Shown: piece by piece, positions 1 to 12,539 of the stretch
How positions within the stretch are numbered: position 1 is the stretch's first letter
How the letters are laid out: each line of letters starts with the position of its first letter
Assembly (NCBI GenBank): GCA_019843655.1
Contig: JACDQD010000010.1
Coordinates: 9,407,637 to 9,471,636 of the forward strand
Length of the DNA: 64,000 nucleotides
Source: Lethocerus indicus
Taxonomy: Eukaryota > Arthropoda > Insecta > Hemiptera > Belostomatidae
Reading direction: 5' to 3'
Made by a program: the position numbers and the translations under genes
The notes under the pieces: model-generated
Told to the model about the DNA's origin: nothing
Database searches by the model: none
Seen by the model: the letters and a program-made list of their open reading frames with translations, nothing else

Positions 1-1364
1 TTTTTGTATGGCTTTATAAACCTTCTAGTAGATCTTCTGTCACTGCCTATTGCGCTAATCACATTCGACTGCTCTGCGAAATTAAGTATTCTTTGGCCTC
101 TAGAACCAGCTTTGTCCTTAAAACCATTTCAATAAATGTAATACAGCTATGTTCGTCAATGAACAATTGGTATCGTTCCGGAAGACAAAACAATACTATA
201 ATATTATTATAAATAAAGAAATAGGTATATGATACATATATACAATTTGTACATGTGTATATATTAGTTTGAAATTCATTTCAAAACATTTGATGACTTC
301 ATTACTGGTCTGTAAAAGCCTGCTGAGGAACCAGATATTAAGAAAAGTGATGTTCAAACTTAATGATCGTAGACTTTTATGAGGTATCATGTAACAGTCA
401 GAATTATTTACGTCCAAATCGATCATACTTGGCGGAATGAAACTAATTTACTTAAATGTCTAAACAGTGTCGTGTATATATATTTTGGCAGTATATTTAG
501 CCCGATGCTCTTATCTTGATCGGTAATTGCTTGGAGATGGGACATCAACGACCCGTGTGGGGTGAAATTTAACCGCCATTCGCGTTATGAATAATTCACG
601 ACCGTGTTCGACGCTGGCCGCATGTTGATTTACGCAGTCCCATCCTCCACATCGTACACTCAATCGGCAATAGATTAATTATTATTATATATATCCCAGT
701 TGTAAAAATCGGTATAAGTGCACTAGATGAGACTTCAAATTACACAAGACATCCGTTGTTGTTCTGTACATGACTTTCCGTACAGTCATTACATGAAAAA
801 TGGAGTAAGAACTAGAAAAACAATCTGTCTACTTAATTATCGCGTTTAATGTTCTGTTTATCTTTGTATTATGAGTTATTATCTATAATGTGAATCTCGA
901 GGCCATATAGTTCTTAATCCCCCGAGCCTGTATAATGAAAGAAATGTGGGTAATTAGGTAGGCTTGGAGTATAAGTTCAGAATTGGTTTTCAAAACGACG
1001 TGTAGAGGGAATAGGCATTATTATGGTATCAAGAAATATCCCATTCTTTTTTCGCCTGTGCAGATGAGCATTGAGCCCCGTCCATGGGCCCACTCGGATG
1101 GTCGGATGACACCGCGGGAGGTCTTTCCCTTCATCTATATTTCCAAATACTTAAAGTTTGATCGATATTATGACAAAATTGTGGAGAACAATCCAACTAT
1201 TCAACTGCAAGAACTAGCAGGCGGTTTCTGCAATAGGTGGTTTCCTGCCGAAGTCCGTTTAACCCCCGGAGTTTGAAAGGTCTGCCACAGCAGGACACGC
1301 ATCAACGTTTTACTAGTTCTCGAAAGAAATAATTTTCTTCTGAAAAAAAGTAATTATGAGGTGT
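1..1364. other. AT-rich single-copy DNA, no feature seen
   Basis: A 97-codon frame at 983-1276 resembles no protein I know and has no splice or start context to support it. A 42-codon open stretch on the minus strand runs off the left edge; it is too short to judge. Confidence 0.5.
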
Positions 1365-2250
1365 CGGGCGAGCGTAACAGATTCATAAAACGCTTCGCTT
1401 AACTCGGCGCTTGGAGCGGCATTGAGATTTACGGCCCGATTTGGCCGGATTTCCCGCCATCAAAACACGACGAGAGTTTTTCGCGCAAATGAAGAATCGT
1501 CCAATTGGAAACGGAATTAATCGACGGCCCTTCCTTGTTGGGCGAAGAAAGTGCGCTCATCGCGTTGTTGTATAACAATAGCGCCGTTTACAACCCCGCC
1601 GCTGCGTCCGTCATCATCTCGAAGTTATCCCGCTGAACAAATTATAGAGCCGGGGTTTTTAGGTAAAAAGAAAATCAGAATGGCTCGTTCAAACCGTTTG
1701 TTAAAGAAAATTCTAAAATTATTCAGTACTGTACCGTACAGTACAAGTGGCAGTGACAGTGCAGTGAGGATGCCCAAAAAACGTCCAAAGTGACTAACAC
1801 CGCTACTGAAGACGGCGAGCGGCCGTAACCGTTCTGGCAAAAGAGAGAAAACACGAAATCTACGGTATTCCAACCCCTCGCAGACCACAGAACGGGTATT
1901 TTAAACTAAAAATTATCCTTCAAGCCGGTATCGAGGCCGGGGATACATAATATAAAAGCTGGCCGTTGCTCAAGACGGTGGCATGGAGAGAGAGAGAGAC
2001 AGAGAGACTGCGTTGTCTTTATTTGGCAACTTGGGATCGTACCAGTCGTGGGGGGAGATTCGAGAACAACCTCCCTTTTGCATTTCAATTCGATCCCAGC
2101 GGCGAAGATCTGGGTCGGCCTGGATTGCGAAGCGCGGCTGGTGCCATAGCGTCCCCGTTCTGAGGCGGCCTCCCTCGGACTCTCTGAACCGGAGACTCGG
2201 CGGCCTAAATATAGGGCGGGACCAGAATACGAGCCGGTCCGTTTGGCATC
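1365..2250. other. GC-rich island, no gene recognised
   Basis: This is a CpG-dense block in an AT-rich neighbourhood, interrupted by the family A copy at 1738-1908. It contains a short GA run (about 1986-2007) and CTAAATATAG at 2205-2214, which fits the MEF2 site pattern YTAWWWWTAR. Overlapping open frames on both strands (about 80-110 codons) look like by-products of the base composition. It could be regulatory DNA or a distant exon of untranslated sequence; nothing decides. Confidence 0.4.
1738..1908 (+). repeat. Family A repeat: right arm plus tail
   Basis: Family A is a repeat found several times in this window. In plus orientation its order is left arm, loop, right arm (the complement of the left arm), then a one-sided tail. 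This copy has the right arm (AGTACAAGTGGCAGTGACAG, GTGACTAACACCGCTACTGA, GGCGAGCGGCC) followed by the tail (GGTATTCCAACCCCTCGCAG to TTTTAAACTA). The left arm is missing. The arm encodes a frame on the other strand (SSGVSHFGRFLGILTAL) that recurs in other copies, but it matches no protein I know. Confidence 0.88.
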
Positions 2251-2276
2251 GTTCGGATTTCAGTATGATGTTTACC

Positions 2277-2372
2277 TTTAACCCTTTGGACTCGTATGTC
2301 GCCATATAGGCGATACAGTATGCTTTACCGTTGCGCTCGTATGTCGCTTATACGGCGATAGTACATTTTACC
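2277..2372 (+). repeat. Two-unit 45-bp tandem repeat with dyads, TTAACCC start
   Basis: CTCGTATGTCGC occurs at 2291 and again 45 bp later at 2336, each followed by a dyad (TCGCCATATAGGCGA at 2299-2313, and TCGCTTATACGGCGA) and then GATA and AGTA. The array begins TTTAACCCTTTGGACTCG. TTAACCC is how many piggyBac-type ends begin, but no partner end is seen in the window. Confidence 0.75.
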
Positions 2373-2808
2373 TGACTAGTTTGAACGGTACCATACATTA
2401 CAAAATTATAAAATATAATGTTTAATTTTTTGAAATAGCTTACTTATGTTTATTTAGCTTCAATCAATTATACTTGTATGCTTAATAATAAGTAGATGTA
2501 TTTGGATAGGCGTTGTTATTTAAGGATTTTATTCGCACACAGAATTTTATGTTCGAATCTGTATTTTTAGATTTTTTTTGTCAAATGAATTTCGCATTCA
2601 TTTATTCATTTTTTTATCATTCTTAAAAATAAAAGTTCTTCTAACACAACCTCAATAGCCCGTACTCTAAATCAAACAAATAAAATAAAAAATTCGTATC
2701 TATTTTTTTAGTAAATATATATGTTGTTACGAAATATGTTGCTATAGAAATGTTTTCGTTTTGATAGATTGTGAATAAAAAATCCGAGTCGATAGATAAC
2801 TTACTTAA

Positions 2809-2963
2809 GCACTTTGGATGTTTTTTGGGCATCCTCACTGCACTGTTACTTTCACTTGTACTGCTAACAGTGACTAACACCGCTACTGAAGATGGCGAGC
2901 AGCCGAAACCGGTCTAGCAAAAGACCAAACCAGCGAGAGGAGACAGAAACATCACGAACCTAC
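2809..2963 (+). repeat. Family A repeat: inner left arm joined to right arm
   Basis: It starts with the inner left arm (CACTTTGGATG, GGGCATCCTCACTGCACTGT, CACTTGTACT), lacks the loop, and passes straight into the right arm (GTGACTAACACCGCTACTGA, GCAAAAGACCAAACCAGCGA, GAGGAGACAGAAAC). There is no tail. It is probably an internal deletion product. Confidence 0.87.
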
Positions 2964-3176
2964 ATGTATACCTTTCATACAGTCCCAGATAAACCCTTAT
3001 TCTCGAGGGTTGGGAATATGAAGTCCACCACGAATCTACTTTTCCTGTATTTCAACCGCTTTCAACTGTGAACGCTGTGATGATTTCAATCTAGCGAAAG
3101 TTACGGAAATAGAAAAAAAATGGTAACCTTTTGCCAGAGACCGGATATTACTTACGCCGGACGGAATGCTACTCAC

Positions 3177-3207
3177 GATGGCGAGAATCCGAACAGGAGC
3201 AGAAGAT
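3177..3207 (+). repeat. Possible family A relic
   Basis: GATGGCGAGAATCCGAACAGG followed by AGCAGAAGATC resembles the right-arm stretch GATGGCGAGCGGCCGAAACC with gaps. It is short and diverged. Confidence 0.3.
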
Positions 3208-4848
3208 CGCAATAGTGATTACACTTGTTCTTTAGCGCCCCACTCTATGAATATGTACGGAGGAGAAAGAATATCATATCTCATTATCTCTTCGGAAATA
3301 CGCCGTTCTGAACTCGAGGTCGTGGAACTATAAATTTACCGCGACGCTATAATGTACTCATTTAATTAGTGTCAGATTGCAATCAATGAGGACTTCATAG
3401 GACAAACTGAAATTTATTTATAACCAATACAGTTTATCTGTTAAATAGTATCTTGAAACATTCAACGGTGTGAACGAGTGTCGAGTGCGTCAAAGTGCCG
3501 AGACCTCATTAAAGGACTGGCACGCGGTAAATTACTTATCTTCTAATCATCTAATTTTCATTCTACATCCTCCTGTCAATTATTAATATTTTATATAATT
3601 ATTTACATATTAATTGGTGATGACTATCTTAAGCCTGCCGACTACAAGATTGACGGAATCTCCCCGTAGGTTATTGTTCTCAGAATCGCAGATCTGTGTA
3701 GAAATTAATCTATGTATAAGCTTAATAAATTTCCAGGGAGCTTTAAAAAATTTTACTTCTATAGTATTTTAATAAAACACTTAAATTTGTAATTGAAGTG
3801 TTCTATACTTGGACGATTTAACTTGTTCTCGATGGCCGGAAAGGATAATAGGAAGCATGAAATGGAGAGTTTCTAATTGCTTCAAGGATTTTGGATTCCT
3901 TTTGGGCAAGCTTCGGATTCCTGGTGTGTCCTTATGTTAGGAGCTTATAACCTTTTCACAGCCAATTGATATGTGTTGTAACTTGCTGTAGAGTGCCGCT
4001 TTGGTTCTAGGGAAGAAAGAGTTCCCCTGACGAACGTCAAGGAAGCTGTCAACCCACAGCATGTACATTCCTCACCGTCGATCTTCCTGTCTTTCCTGTC
4101 TTGTACTATAATTCAATGTTAGACTCTGATTTTGGTAACGACCGAGTGTTCCACGTTGAAATAAGGATAAAATAACTTGATTGTTTTAAGATAACTCTGG
4201 AAGGTAGTAGATTCCGACGATGCCTAGTTAGAGCAGAGAGTTAGGATTATATTTTTTTGTAAGAATATAAGAATGTAAGAAAATTATAAGAAACATTTGG
4301 TTGGATTTGATTTTTAGTATCAGTTTGAATGGGGTGTCACGTAGAAGTGGTATAAAGTTATGCTATAAATTGCATTTGAATCATATATATTCTAGATTTA
4401 CAGAAACTAATTATTTTTTCATTTTTTTTTCACAGAAATTAGTTAAATCTATTTACCCCAAAACCTTTTGAAAAATAAGAATTTTACGAAGAGTTGAGTA
4501 TGGAATTTATTTCATGGTCAAATATTCGAATATGCGCCGTAGATAAAACAATTAGTAAACCTAAAATATTAATACTCATGGAAATGAGTGATTATCAGGT
4601 TTAGATAGTACAATCGAAGCAATCCATCATTGAACAGTTGGCTTCTCCTCATGCAGATTTTCGCACACAACTTAATCGCTTATCGTTTCTATATGAAAGG
4701 ATATAAGATAAAAGATAATGTGCACCGAAATTATTAATATTCAGGGAAAATTTGATTATCCTCTATTGAACGATTCCTAACTGCTCTATTCAAAATCAAT
4801 ATATACGTATCGATACGTTATCGATTCCCGCTCGTAATTAACTGCCAA
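3208..4848. other. AT-rich DNA, no feature seen
   Basis: I see no frame, RNA gene or strong repeat here. A loose TAAGAA run near 4259-4290 is the only local pattern. Confidence 0.5.
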
Positions 4849-4870
4849 TCACTCGGCGGGGATTCGCAAA

Positions 4871-4925
4871 ATGGCTCTTCCCCACAGACTGTGTTGTGCG
4901 CGCGGCCCGCAGTCGATACAGACTC
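4871..4925 (+). CDS. Weak candidate first coding exon
   Basis: GCAAAATGGC at 4867-4876 is close to the insect start consensus CAAAATGG. The frame MALPHRLCCARGPQSIQT stays open to CTC|GTGAGT, a donor-like site at 4926-4931. The surrounding 60 bp is GC-rich. The last exon base is C rather than G, which weakens the donor. An alternative reading uses CTTCCCCACAG as an acceptor at 4885 and the same donor. No homology is recognised and no partner exon is found. Confidence 0.15.
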
Positions 4926-5792
4926 GTGAGTTAAACAAAACCAGAAAACAAAACAAATATAATCGTTTGTTCAACGAACCTTTACCTTCTCTGTCTTTGT
5001 TATTATTTTCTCTATTTGCTCGTTTGACGGCTTGTCTAAATTGTCGATTCTTAACCGAATGCGGACTGTGAAACAAGAAAAGTTCGGTGGTGACCGTGAA
5101 AAGCGAAGGAAAGAAACGAAAGAAACTCTGCGGTGTCTGCGGTCAGTGTCGCGGCCGGAAGTTTTATAGTGCCCAACAACTAATATACCTTAAATTTATT
5201 TGTGGTATTTACTTTATTTTTGAACAAATTATTATCTATAACTCTATTGTTTCTGCAGTACGCTCTCCTGTAGTAATCGGTGTTATAATGTCCCGTATAA
5301 TTTCATTTTATTAACGTCAGTTTAAAACAAATTTATATTAGTTTTTCAAGTAAAAGAAGTGGCTATTTGCCTTTAAATGAACGAGATCATTCATTCATTT
5401 AATAATAATTAAATAATCCCTGTTTCTGACAGCTGTGACTCAGTTTAGGAACACAATTGTCACATTTTATACACAGTTAAATATTTATTTAGAAATTTTA
5501 AATTATAGCTTACTCCCAGCACCGGTGATCTTAAAATTCTATAAGATAAGGAAAATTCCCAGAATTGTGTAAAAGTAATAAAAACAAGTTTATTGTCAAT
5601 GCCGAGGCTATTGCAGATAAATATGTCATATCGGTTTTTTACTGTCGTCATTAGGCCGGCGAAACGCATAGCATTATCTCTTTTTGCAGCAACTTCCTGC
5701 AGTAGCACAGTATTTTGCCCGATAAACTCCTATACTAATGATGTTCCCTTTTAACCTGTTACTGAGTCCAGATATACGATTAGGTTTTTTTC

Positions 5793-5827
5793 GATTACGT
5801 TTACGTTACGTTACGTAACGTTTACGT
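5793..5827. repeat. TTACG-type short array with perfect dyad
   Basis: ACGTTTACGTTACGTTACG continues into the 14-bp perfect palindrome ACGTTACGTAACGT. It is a short simple-sequence tract. The unit is TTACG or TTTACG, not the insect telomere unit TTAGG. Confidence 0.7.
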
Positions 5828-8282
5828 TTTTCATAGTAAGGAGGCACTGAGTCATATAAATATGATTAATTTACATATATATTTCAGTGATATGTTTTCT
5901 AGTGTTTCCTTTATGAGACCACATGTTCAATTTCGTTTCATAAAAATACGGCGATATTTTTATATCATTATTCTTTGAGAGAATAAAATGCCTAATATAT
6001 AACATTGTTTACTATCCAACTTTCTTTGTGTTAAAGTATGCTTGATAATCTTCAAGGCTGACAGTAAAATTTGAGTCTCTTAATTGGAATTTGAAAAAAC
6101 CACTAGACTGAATGCTCTTACAAATTTGAACCATCATGTTAAATGGTGTATCATAAAGATGCAATAAGATTGCTTTACCAATCGTTATTTCCGTTAGACA
6201 ATTTTCGGTATGATGAATTGAACAATAAATATCGGAAATTATGAATGAATTCATATTGTTTTGCAATATTGAATGTATTTCAAAATTGGCTCTGGCGGAG
6301 TTCTGTAATTTTCTCCGGTCGCCGGTTGCACTATCCCAGTAAAGGTGAATAAAGAGCAGGGCTGTTAGACCATCTGTCATAACGAACTTATCATACCTTT
6401 CCTAATGTACTTTTAGAGCTATTACGAGATCTTACTTAGTGCTATTGGACCGGAAAATACTCATGATAGGAATAATCGTCTACATTTGTCTCATGTGTCA
6501 CTGTCTATTTTGGGCTTAGACGTCTCCATTACATAATTGATTCATTGAGGAACACATATATCTATTAATTTATACCACTGGATCAGATTTTCTTCACGGA
6601 GTGAAAAAATATTCAAATAATCGATTATGACCCCAATTAATATAATTTGAAATAAACTTAATTAGAAACATAATAGCATTTAGGTAAAACATCTGTTCAA
6701 TAAAGCGACGATTGAAATTCACGATATGCATTTACAAGGTCTAAAAAAGTTTATAGCGAGGGTCATCAACGAACTGCGTATAATATGTATATAGAAAAAA
6801 AAACAATGCTGCAACTGGCGATTAAGTTCAAGACTACTTGTCTCGTTTCCTTAATTGGCGACGATTGATTCTCCTTGGGCGGCGGTCGCCGCTGAAAAAA
6901 AAATAAACGTTACTTTTATATGGTTTAATTTATACTTTCGATTTCCAGGAGTCTTCGGCATCGCATCTTAATTCGATTTAATCGGTCAGATTCGGATTTT
7001 TAAAGAACGATCTAATTTAAGTTCTAATTAATATTTTCAACATATTGGGCCATGAAATAGGGATAGTCCACTTAGGGATTCAGTGTTGTAACTGTTACTG
7101 AAATATAAGGCAAAGAATTCAACTATTTATCTGGCATAGGCCATAGTTGAATTGCCGATACTTTGTGCGAGATACTTCAATAGGCCTTCTGATTCATCGG
7201 CTGCAGGGACTGTTGTCATGTCGACGGTGTTACACGATAACACTTGAATATGTAATGTCGGCTTCGATATTATGCGACAAAGTGTCCCATATCCGCCGAT
7301 AGTAAGTTGCAACCGTGTAGAACTAACATGTAAATTACGCTTCTCAACGACGGTTGCTGTAATCTCCTTTTAACACGAATTGAATGTATCTATTTTTCAT
7401 TAGGTGTGAATGAATGTTTAATTAAATTATTTTCAGCTATACTTTCTTTCTCATTTTCGTAATTATCTTGCTCCTCTGTATCTCTACTCGCTGATTCGGT
7501 TATGTGCTAGACCATGAAGCCCATATCAAGACCATGCGCTATTATAAAATGTATTTATTAAAATAAATTTGATATTAAATCATTTAGTTTACTGGAAAAA
7601 GTGTTTTACTACGATTCTATATTGGCTTTTAATCTCAATTATTAAATGGTTTAAAAAAAGTTTATCGTATAATTGGATAATTACTTAATTAATTTTCTCT
7701 TCTTCCTCTTTGGTAACAGTAATGAATTCGCTGAAAATTAAAGAATGTAGCAAGTAAGAAAATAAGTGAGTCCAATAATAACGACGCGGTAATCGATTGG
7801 TGTGAGCATGAATTCCGATAAACCTTAACACTCTATGGGGCGAATTTTTATTTTAAATCCAAAAAAATTGGGGGAACGAAAAATCAGCAATTATAAACCT
7901 ATATATGCAAATTTAAAAAAAAATTGATATTGATATTGGTTGTCTTGAAAACGTTATAGGATTACGATTTATGACCCATCCCACTAAAAAAAACTATAAT
8001 TATTTGGTAAAATCTCGATAAATTGAAATGTGAACTGAAAGTTACATGGTCCCATAGAAGGTTAAGTAATTATATTAGTCGGTTTAATTAATTTTCAATA
8101 ATTACGCCACATAAATAATCCCATTTGTAGTGACAATTTATGCGTTATTTCAGGTATAATTTATTTGATACTGTGGCTGAAAATGCATGAAAACATATTT
8201 CTGCCGGAAAAACGATGTATTAATAGAGATAAATTATTACCGATGATGTATATTGGAGTAAAAGAAGATTCATACCCACACA
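5828..8282. other. AT-rich DNA, no supported feature
   Basis: A 122-codon minus-strand frame at 6012-6380 has no recognisable motif, and its composition is like the surrounding DNA. I do not call it a gene. Confidence 0.5.
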
Positions 8283-8283
8283 A

Positions 8284-8327
<44 letters not shown>

Positions 8328-8328
8328 T
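8283..8328. repeat. (AT)19 microsatellite inside a 46-bp palindrome
   Basis: Nineteen AT units at 8287-8324 are flanked by AATC and GATT, making the whole 46 bp self-complementary. Confidence 0.95.
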
Positions 8329-8606
8329 ATACAGATAAGTCCCATTATTAATTACAAGGATTGCATAAGGATATGCTTTCAATAATGCCGATTGGTCAGC
8401 TCTGAGACGGAGATCTCGATTATGCGGTAATTGTAATTATATGCAGTTTTTCGCTGATAAAAATTCCACGGGCTCTCATTAGTTATGCTCCGATTAGCAT
8501 ATCAAGGCCAGTCACGTATTCAAGTAAGGATTGAGCCAATTTGCTATCGTAGAGTTGGCTGAAATTTATACGTCTGTGTTGGTGATGTACCCGTCTGATT
8601 TTAAAA

Positions 8607-8672
8607 GCTGAAACCGCAGTGTTAGTCTGCAGTATTCCAAACCCTCGCAGACCACTCAAACTATTGTTATAG
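8607..8672 (+). repeat. Family A fragment: arm scrap plus tail
   Basis: It contains GTGTTAGTC from the arm next to AGTATTCCAAACCCTCGCAG and ACCAC from the tail. The rest of the hairpin is absent. Confidence 0.7.
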
Positions 8673-10717
8673 CCAGTATGACAAAAATTAAGGAAATTAG
8701 AAGGACATTTTTTATTTTAGGAAAACCTAAATTACGTTAAATTCCTCTAATTTTTTTTTTAAAGATAGGGGTTTCTCGAGGAATTACCGTGAATTGATAA
8801 ACTTAAATGTTTAATACTGTTCTGTAGCATCCCGTTAGTATGCAAGGCAATTCTACCGGTATTATACAAACTAGAAGAGTTAACACATTAAATTAGATGA
8901 TTAGTTGATGTGCGTACAGAAGCATATTACGGCATCGGTACATTACGCGGGCAAACTGATTGAGTTCTGAGGAAGTACAATATATTTTATTGTTCATGAA
9001 TAATCAACTTAAGCTCAGAACAACGAAAGGCGTACGAAACCTTGGTCACCCTCAATAGTTCATTAGTAAGCGGTCGGACACGATTTCCCACAGTCATGTC
9101 AGATAATTATATGCTCTCGCTTTTATGCTTTTATTATTAGAATCAGTGCACCGCTGAAATGTTGCCGGAAAAGGTTTTTACTTGCACGGAGAAAAAAAAA
9201 ATTACAGCGTTATCTGAAGTAACATAAATTGTCCGCAAATGTAACCTGGTCGGTAATTTTCCATTCCTGTCTCGTTTCTGAAATCAGTCAATGTCCACTT
9301 TTCTTCCGCAAATTTTTAATTTCTCTACAGTACGCTGTTTTATTCTCCTTTGTCTTTCTATTCACTATAACCACTCTGTATATTAGCCATAAACTCGTGC
9401 TAACATTTTGTGAAATGTCGGATTGAATTCAGTATATCTGTCACGATTTTTATGTATATTATTACGATGCGGTATTTGTACATCGTACGTAAGACTATTA
9501 ACTGAACAATCCGTAAAATGCAGCGTTATGTAATAGTTCCATTATTTTTCCTTTTTAATTGTAGCATCTATTAATTCAAGGATGGAAGATTGAAGAATAT
9601 TTCATATTCAGAATTAGATTGTGCAATCATCAGATTGAATTATTTATTGCGTATCAATTCGGATTCTGGTGTGTTCTGGGACACTTTTCGACCGTATGCT
9701 TATTAAGTGTAAGTCGCATTACAGACGTAATTTTTCCCTTACACATAGCTACTTGCGAGTGTAAAAATAATTATGTAAATGAGATAACGTTCTTAATATT
9801 TAATAATTAACGAATAAATATAACTGTATTTTTGTATTTCAAGCGTCTAGAACTCGCGAAACTGATTGTCTGCAAATTCGTCGCGTTTCGCAACAGCATT
9901 AACAAATGCCTTGGAATGACTTGAAATTTGTCGGGTTGCCACACTGTTGTTCTTGTTTATTTCTTAATTAAGGCTAATTACAGACTTGTTGATTGATTGG
10001 TCAAATTTTGGAATGTCCGGTACAGACCCCGTTGGGGAGAAGGGCAGGAATTCCTCCTCACCGCCTAGCCGGCTAATGGATTCAAATTGCATTTAAATAA
10101 GTGAAAGGAGATTAATAATAATGAATAGTGTCAAAAATATATCATCCATGATGACATTTTCAAATTTTTCTTCAGGTTTAGGATGTTCTTAGGTTAAAAT
10201 GCAGTGACATAATGGTTTCTTTTAAGCTCAAATCAGAAACATAATTATTGTAAAGTTCTCTTTACGCTGGACAAGTTTGTATTCGATTGCTTAGAGAGGC
10301 TGTCAGTGTAATTGTTCATCGGTTATAAAAATAATTTTATTCTGATAAATTCCACGCAATAGGTTCGCTGTTAATTACGTCGTCGACAGGAATAAGGCGA
10401 GATTTTACATCTGGCTTTGCCTGTAAGAGCGTAAGAGCTCGATGACTGCAAAAACCGAAAGGAGTGGACATACCGGGAACCCTCCAAGGCGGATTTAGTA
10501 CCCTTTTTTTTGTTCGAAGTAAAGGTGCATACTTTCACGCATTCTTCAGGCGTTGTGTCCTCGGCGCTAACGACTAAGTTCTCTTTTTATATAATTAAAT
10601 TCGAAGTTGGAGAAGAGGTTTTTGTATTCAAAGAGGCCAATACCAGAAGAAATCCGTTATCCGGGGCCTGGTTATATTTTTAGCAGTTTTAAATTCTGTT
10701 ATTCCCCCCATAGCAGA
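8673..10717. other. AT-rich DNA, no feature seen
   Basis: Only short frames of 60-65 codons are present, and none has recognisable sequence. Confidence 0.5.
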
Positions 10718-10811
10718 GTTTGTTTTCATATGTCGCCCACTATAGTATGACGTGGAACTAACAAGTGTGTTACAGATATATTCCCCAGGAAGGCACATAT
10801 GAAAACAAAAC
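10718..10811. repeat. Stem-loop: 15-bp perfect arms, 61-nt loop
   Basis: TTTGTTTTCATATGT at 10719-10733 is exactly complementary to ACATATGAAAACAAA at 10795-10809. The pairing extends to about 20 bp per arm with a bulge. The arms hold CATATG E-boxes. It could be a small foldback element or chance; there is no target duplication. Confidence 0.75.
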
Positions 10812-10952
10812 CTTTTTTGTTCGAAATAATTATATAGATATACTTCAGGACGATGGCCGGTGGGGACGATGACAAGTTTCTATCAATAGAATATGTAATA
10901 GTATCTTTATTAGTTTCTATAATTATTAGTGTCTGTTAGTGTTGTATAAATT

Positions 10953-10978
10953 ATATCAGGGTTTCGAAACCCTGATAT
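10953..10978. repeat. 26-bp perfect palindrome
   Basis: ATATCAGGGTTTC is followed immediately by its exact reverse complement with no spacer. The centre is TTCGAA. It lies 140 bp right of the stem-loop at 10718-10811. Confidence 0.95.
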
Positions 10979-12539
10979 CGCCAGATCACGGAAAAACTAT
11001 GAGGTGACACTGCGAGATTGAAATATACCTGAAATAATATTATCGATTACATAGTTGGAAGGTATAGGTAAATAACGGATATTGCACCCTAATCCATGGC
11101 ATCCCTATAACCCCTGTAATCTCGTAGGTACTTAATCCCGAGATTTATGTTTTGCATTAAGTTGTCTATTTTACTCTAGACATGCTATATGCTCTCGAAC
11201 ATGGTACACTGAGGTGTGAGTTAGTTCTAACATTTTAATTAAATTTTTTTGAACTACTTTTATCAGAATAATACCCCAAGTAAGGCAGCACTTAAAAAAA
11301 TAGGAACGAGTCTCAATTAATCCCGTGTCTCAACACCTATTGTTTCGTTTAGCGGGGGAACGAAAAATATGACTCTGTTTCTGCCGAACAATTGGTGTAA
11401 TTGAAAGTTCCGACTGTAACCCAATTTAGCCTCGTTGCGAAATTATTGATAGGAAAAAATAGTATTACTTTTTTCATTAATAACATAATACGTCATTGGA
11501 TCTCAAGGTGGGGGATATTGCTTTCCTATTTCAGTGAGTGTCGAACGTAAGCAGGCGGGAAGGTTAAGTAAGACCCCGAGGTCCTGGCAGGCCCATTGAC
11601 TTGTTTCTCAACAGGTAATGTCCCGGGAACAAATATTAGACTGCAGAGTTTTTTCTTTCTCCATTAATGCAAAAAGTTAATGGCCTATTGCCGTTATTGC
11701 GATGAAACACATTACCGGATGGACAGTCACCTAGATGACTGGAGTTTGTTCCCTGTTTTTATTACGTCGAACAAATACGATATATGTCTGTTTGAGGGTT
11801 ACGTGTAATTTGTCATGTGATCCATTTTTCTTCTCCCATAGTCGATTTAATAGCTCTCATCTCAATTGTCCTCTCTTTGAGAGACCATTTTAACCAAGGT
11901 TTTCCTTTTAATGTGATTTCTAGAATTTTTCATATTTTATTTTTAATATGAATTTTTTCGTTTAAAACTTTGGCTTAGGTACAAATTGGAGTGTAAAATA
12001 TTCAATGCTCTGAATCATTTTCTTGCTTAAATTCCGATTCTTGTCGTGCGTACGAACTCACACAAATCTATTTCAGAAATATGCTACAGAATAATATGGC
12101 AGCTGACTTTATATTCATGATTGTCGGTTTATTTTACCCCCCTCCCCCCCAACAGACCGTAGTAACTATCTTTGATCTATCTCTATCTTCCGTGTAATGT
12201 TGCCCTTCATCACTTATTTATTGATTTCCAACAGACTGGACAGAGAGGAAATTGAACTGTCTTAAGTGGCTGCTGGGTGTTTCAAGGCAACTCCTAAGGA
12301 GATAAACGGAAGTGAGCCCGGCTAATTCTGAAATTAGGGAGAAATAAAAGAATATCTTCTAGAGGGAGTTTCTGGGAGCACCAAATTTTTAGGCTATTAA
12401 AATATGGATCGATAACTTCCGTATCACAATGTGGTTGGAACTTTTCCTAGTATTTTTCCAATTCGGGTATGTGCCCGATAATATTTCTGCTAGTATAATT
12501 TTTTTTCATATTTCGCGAATATTCCTACGGCCTACGTGA
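10979..12539. other. AT-rich DNA, no feature seen
   Basis: No open frame of note. There is a short C-rich tract at about 12138-12150. Confidence 0.5.

Noticed and set aside
1970..2309. Opposing 108-111-codon frames
   Set aside because: They mirror each other over a short GA run and GC-rich DNA and have no family match.
6012..6380. 122-codon minus-strand frame
   Set aside because: No motif, base use like the surrounding non-coding DNA, and no exon signals.
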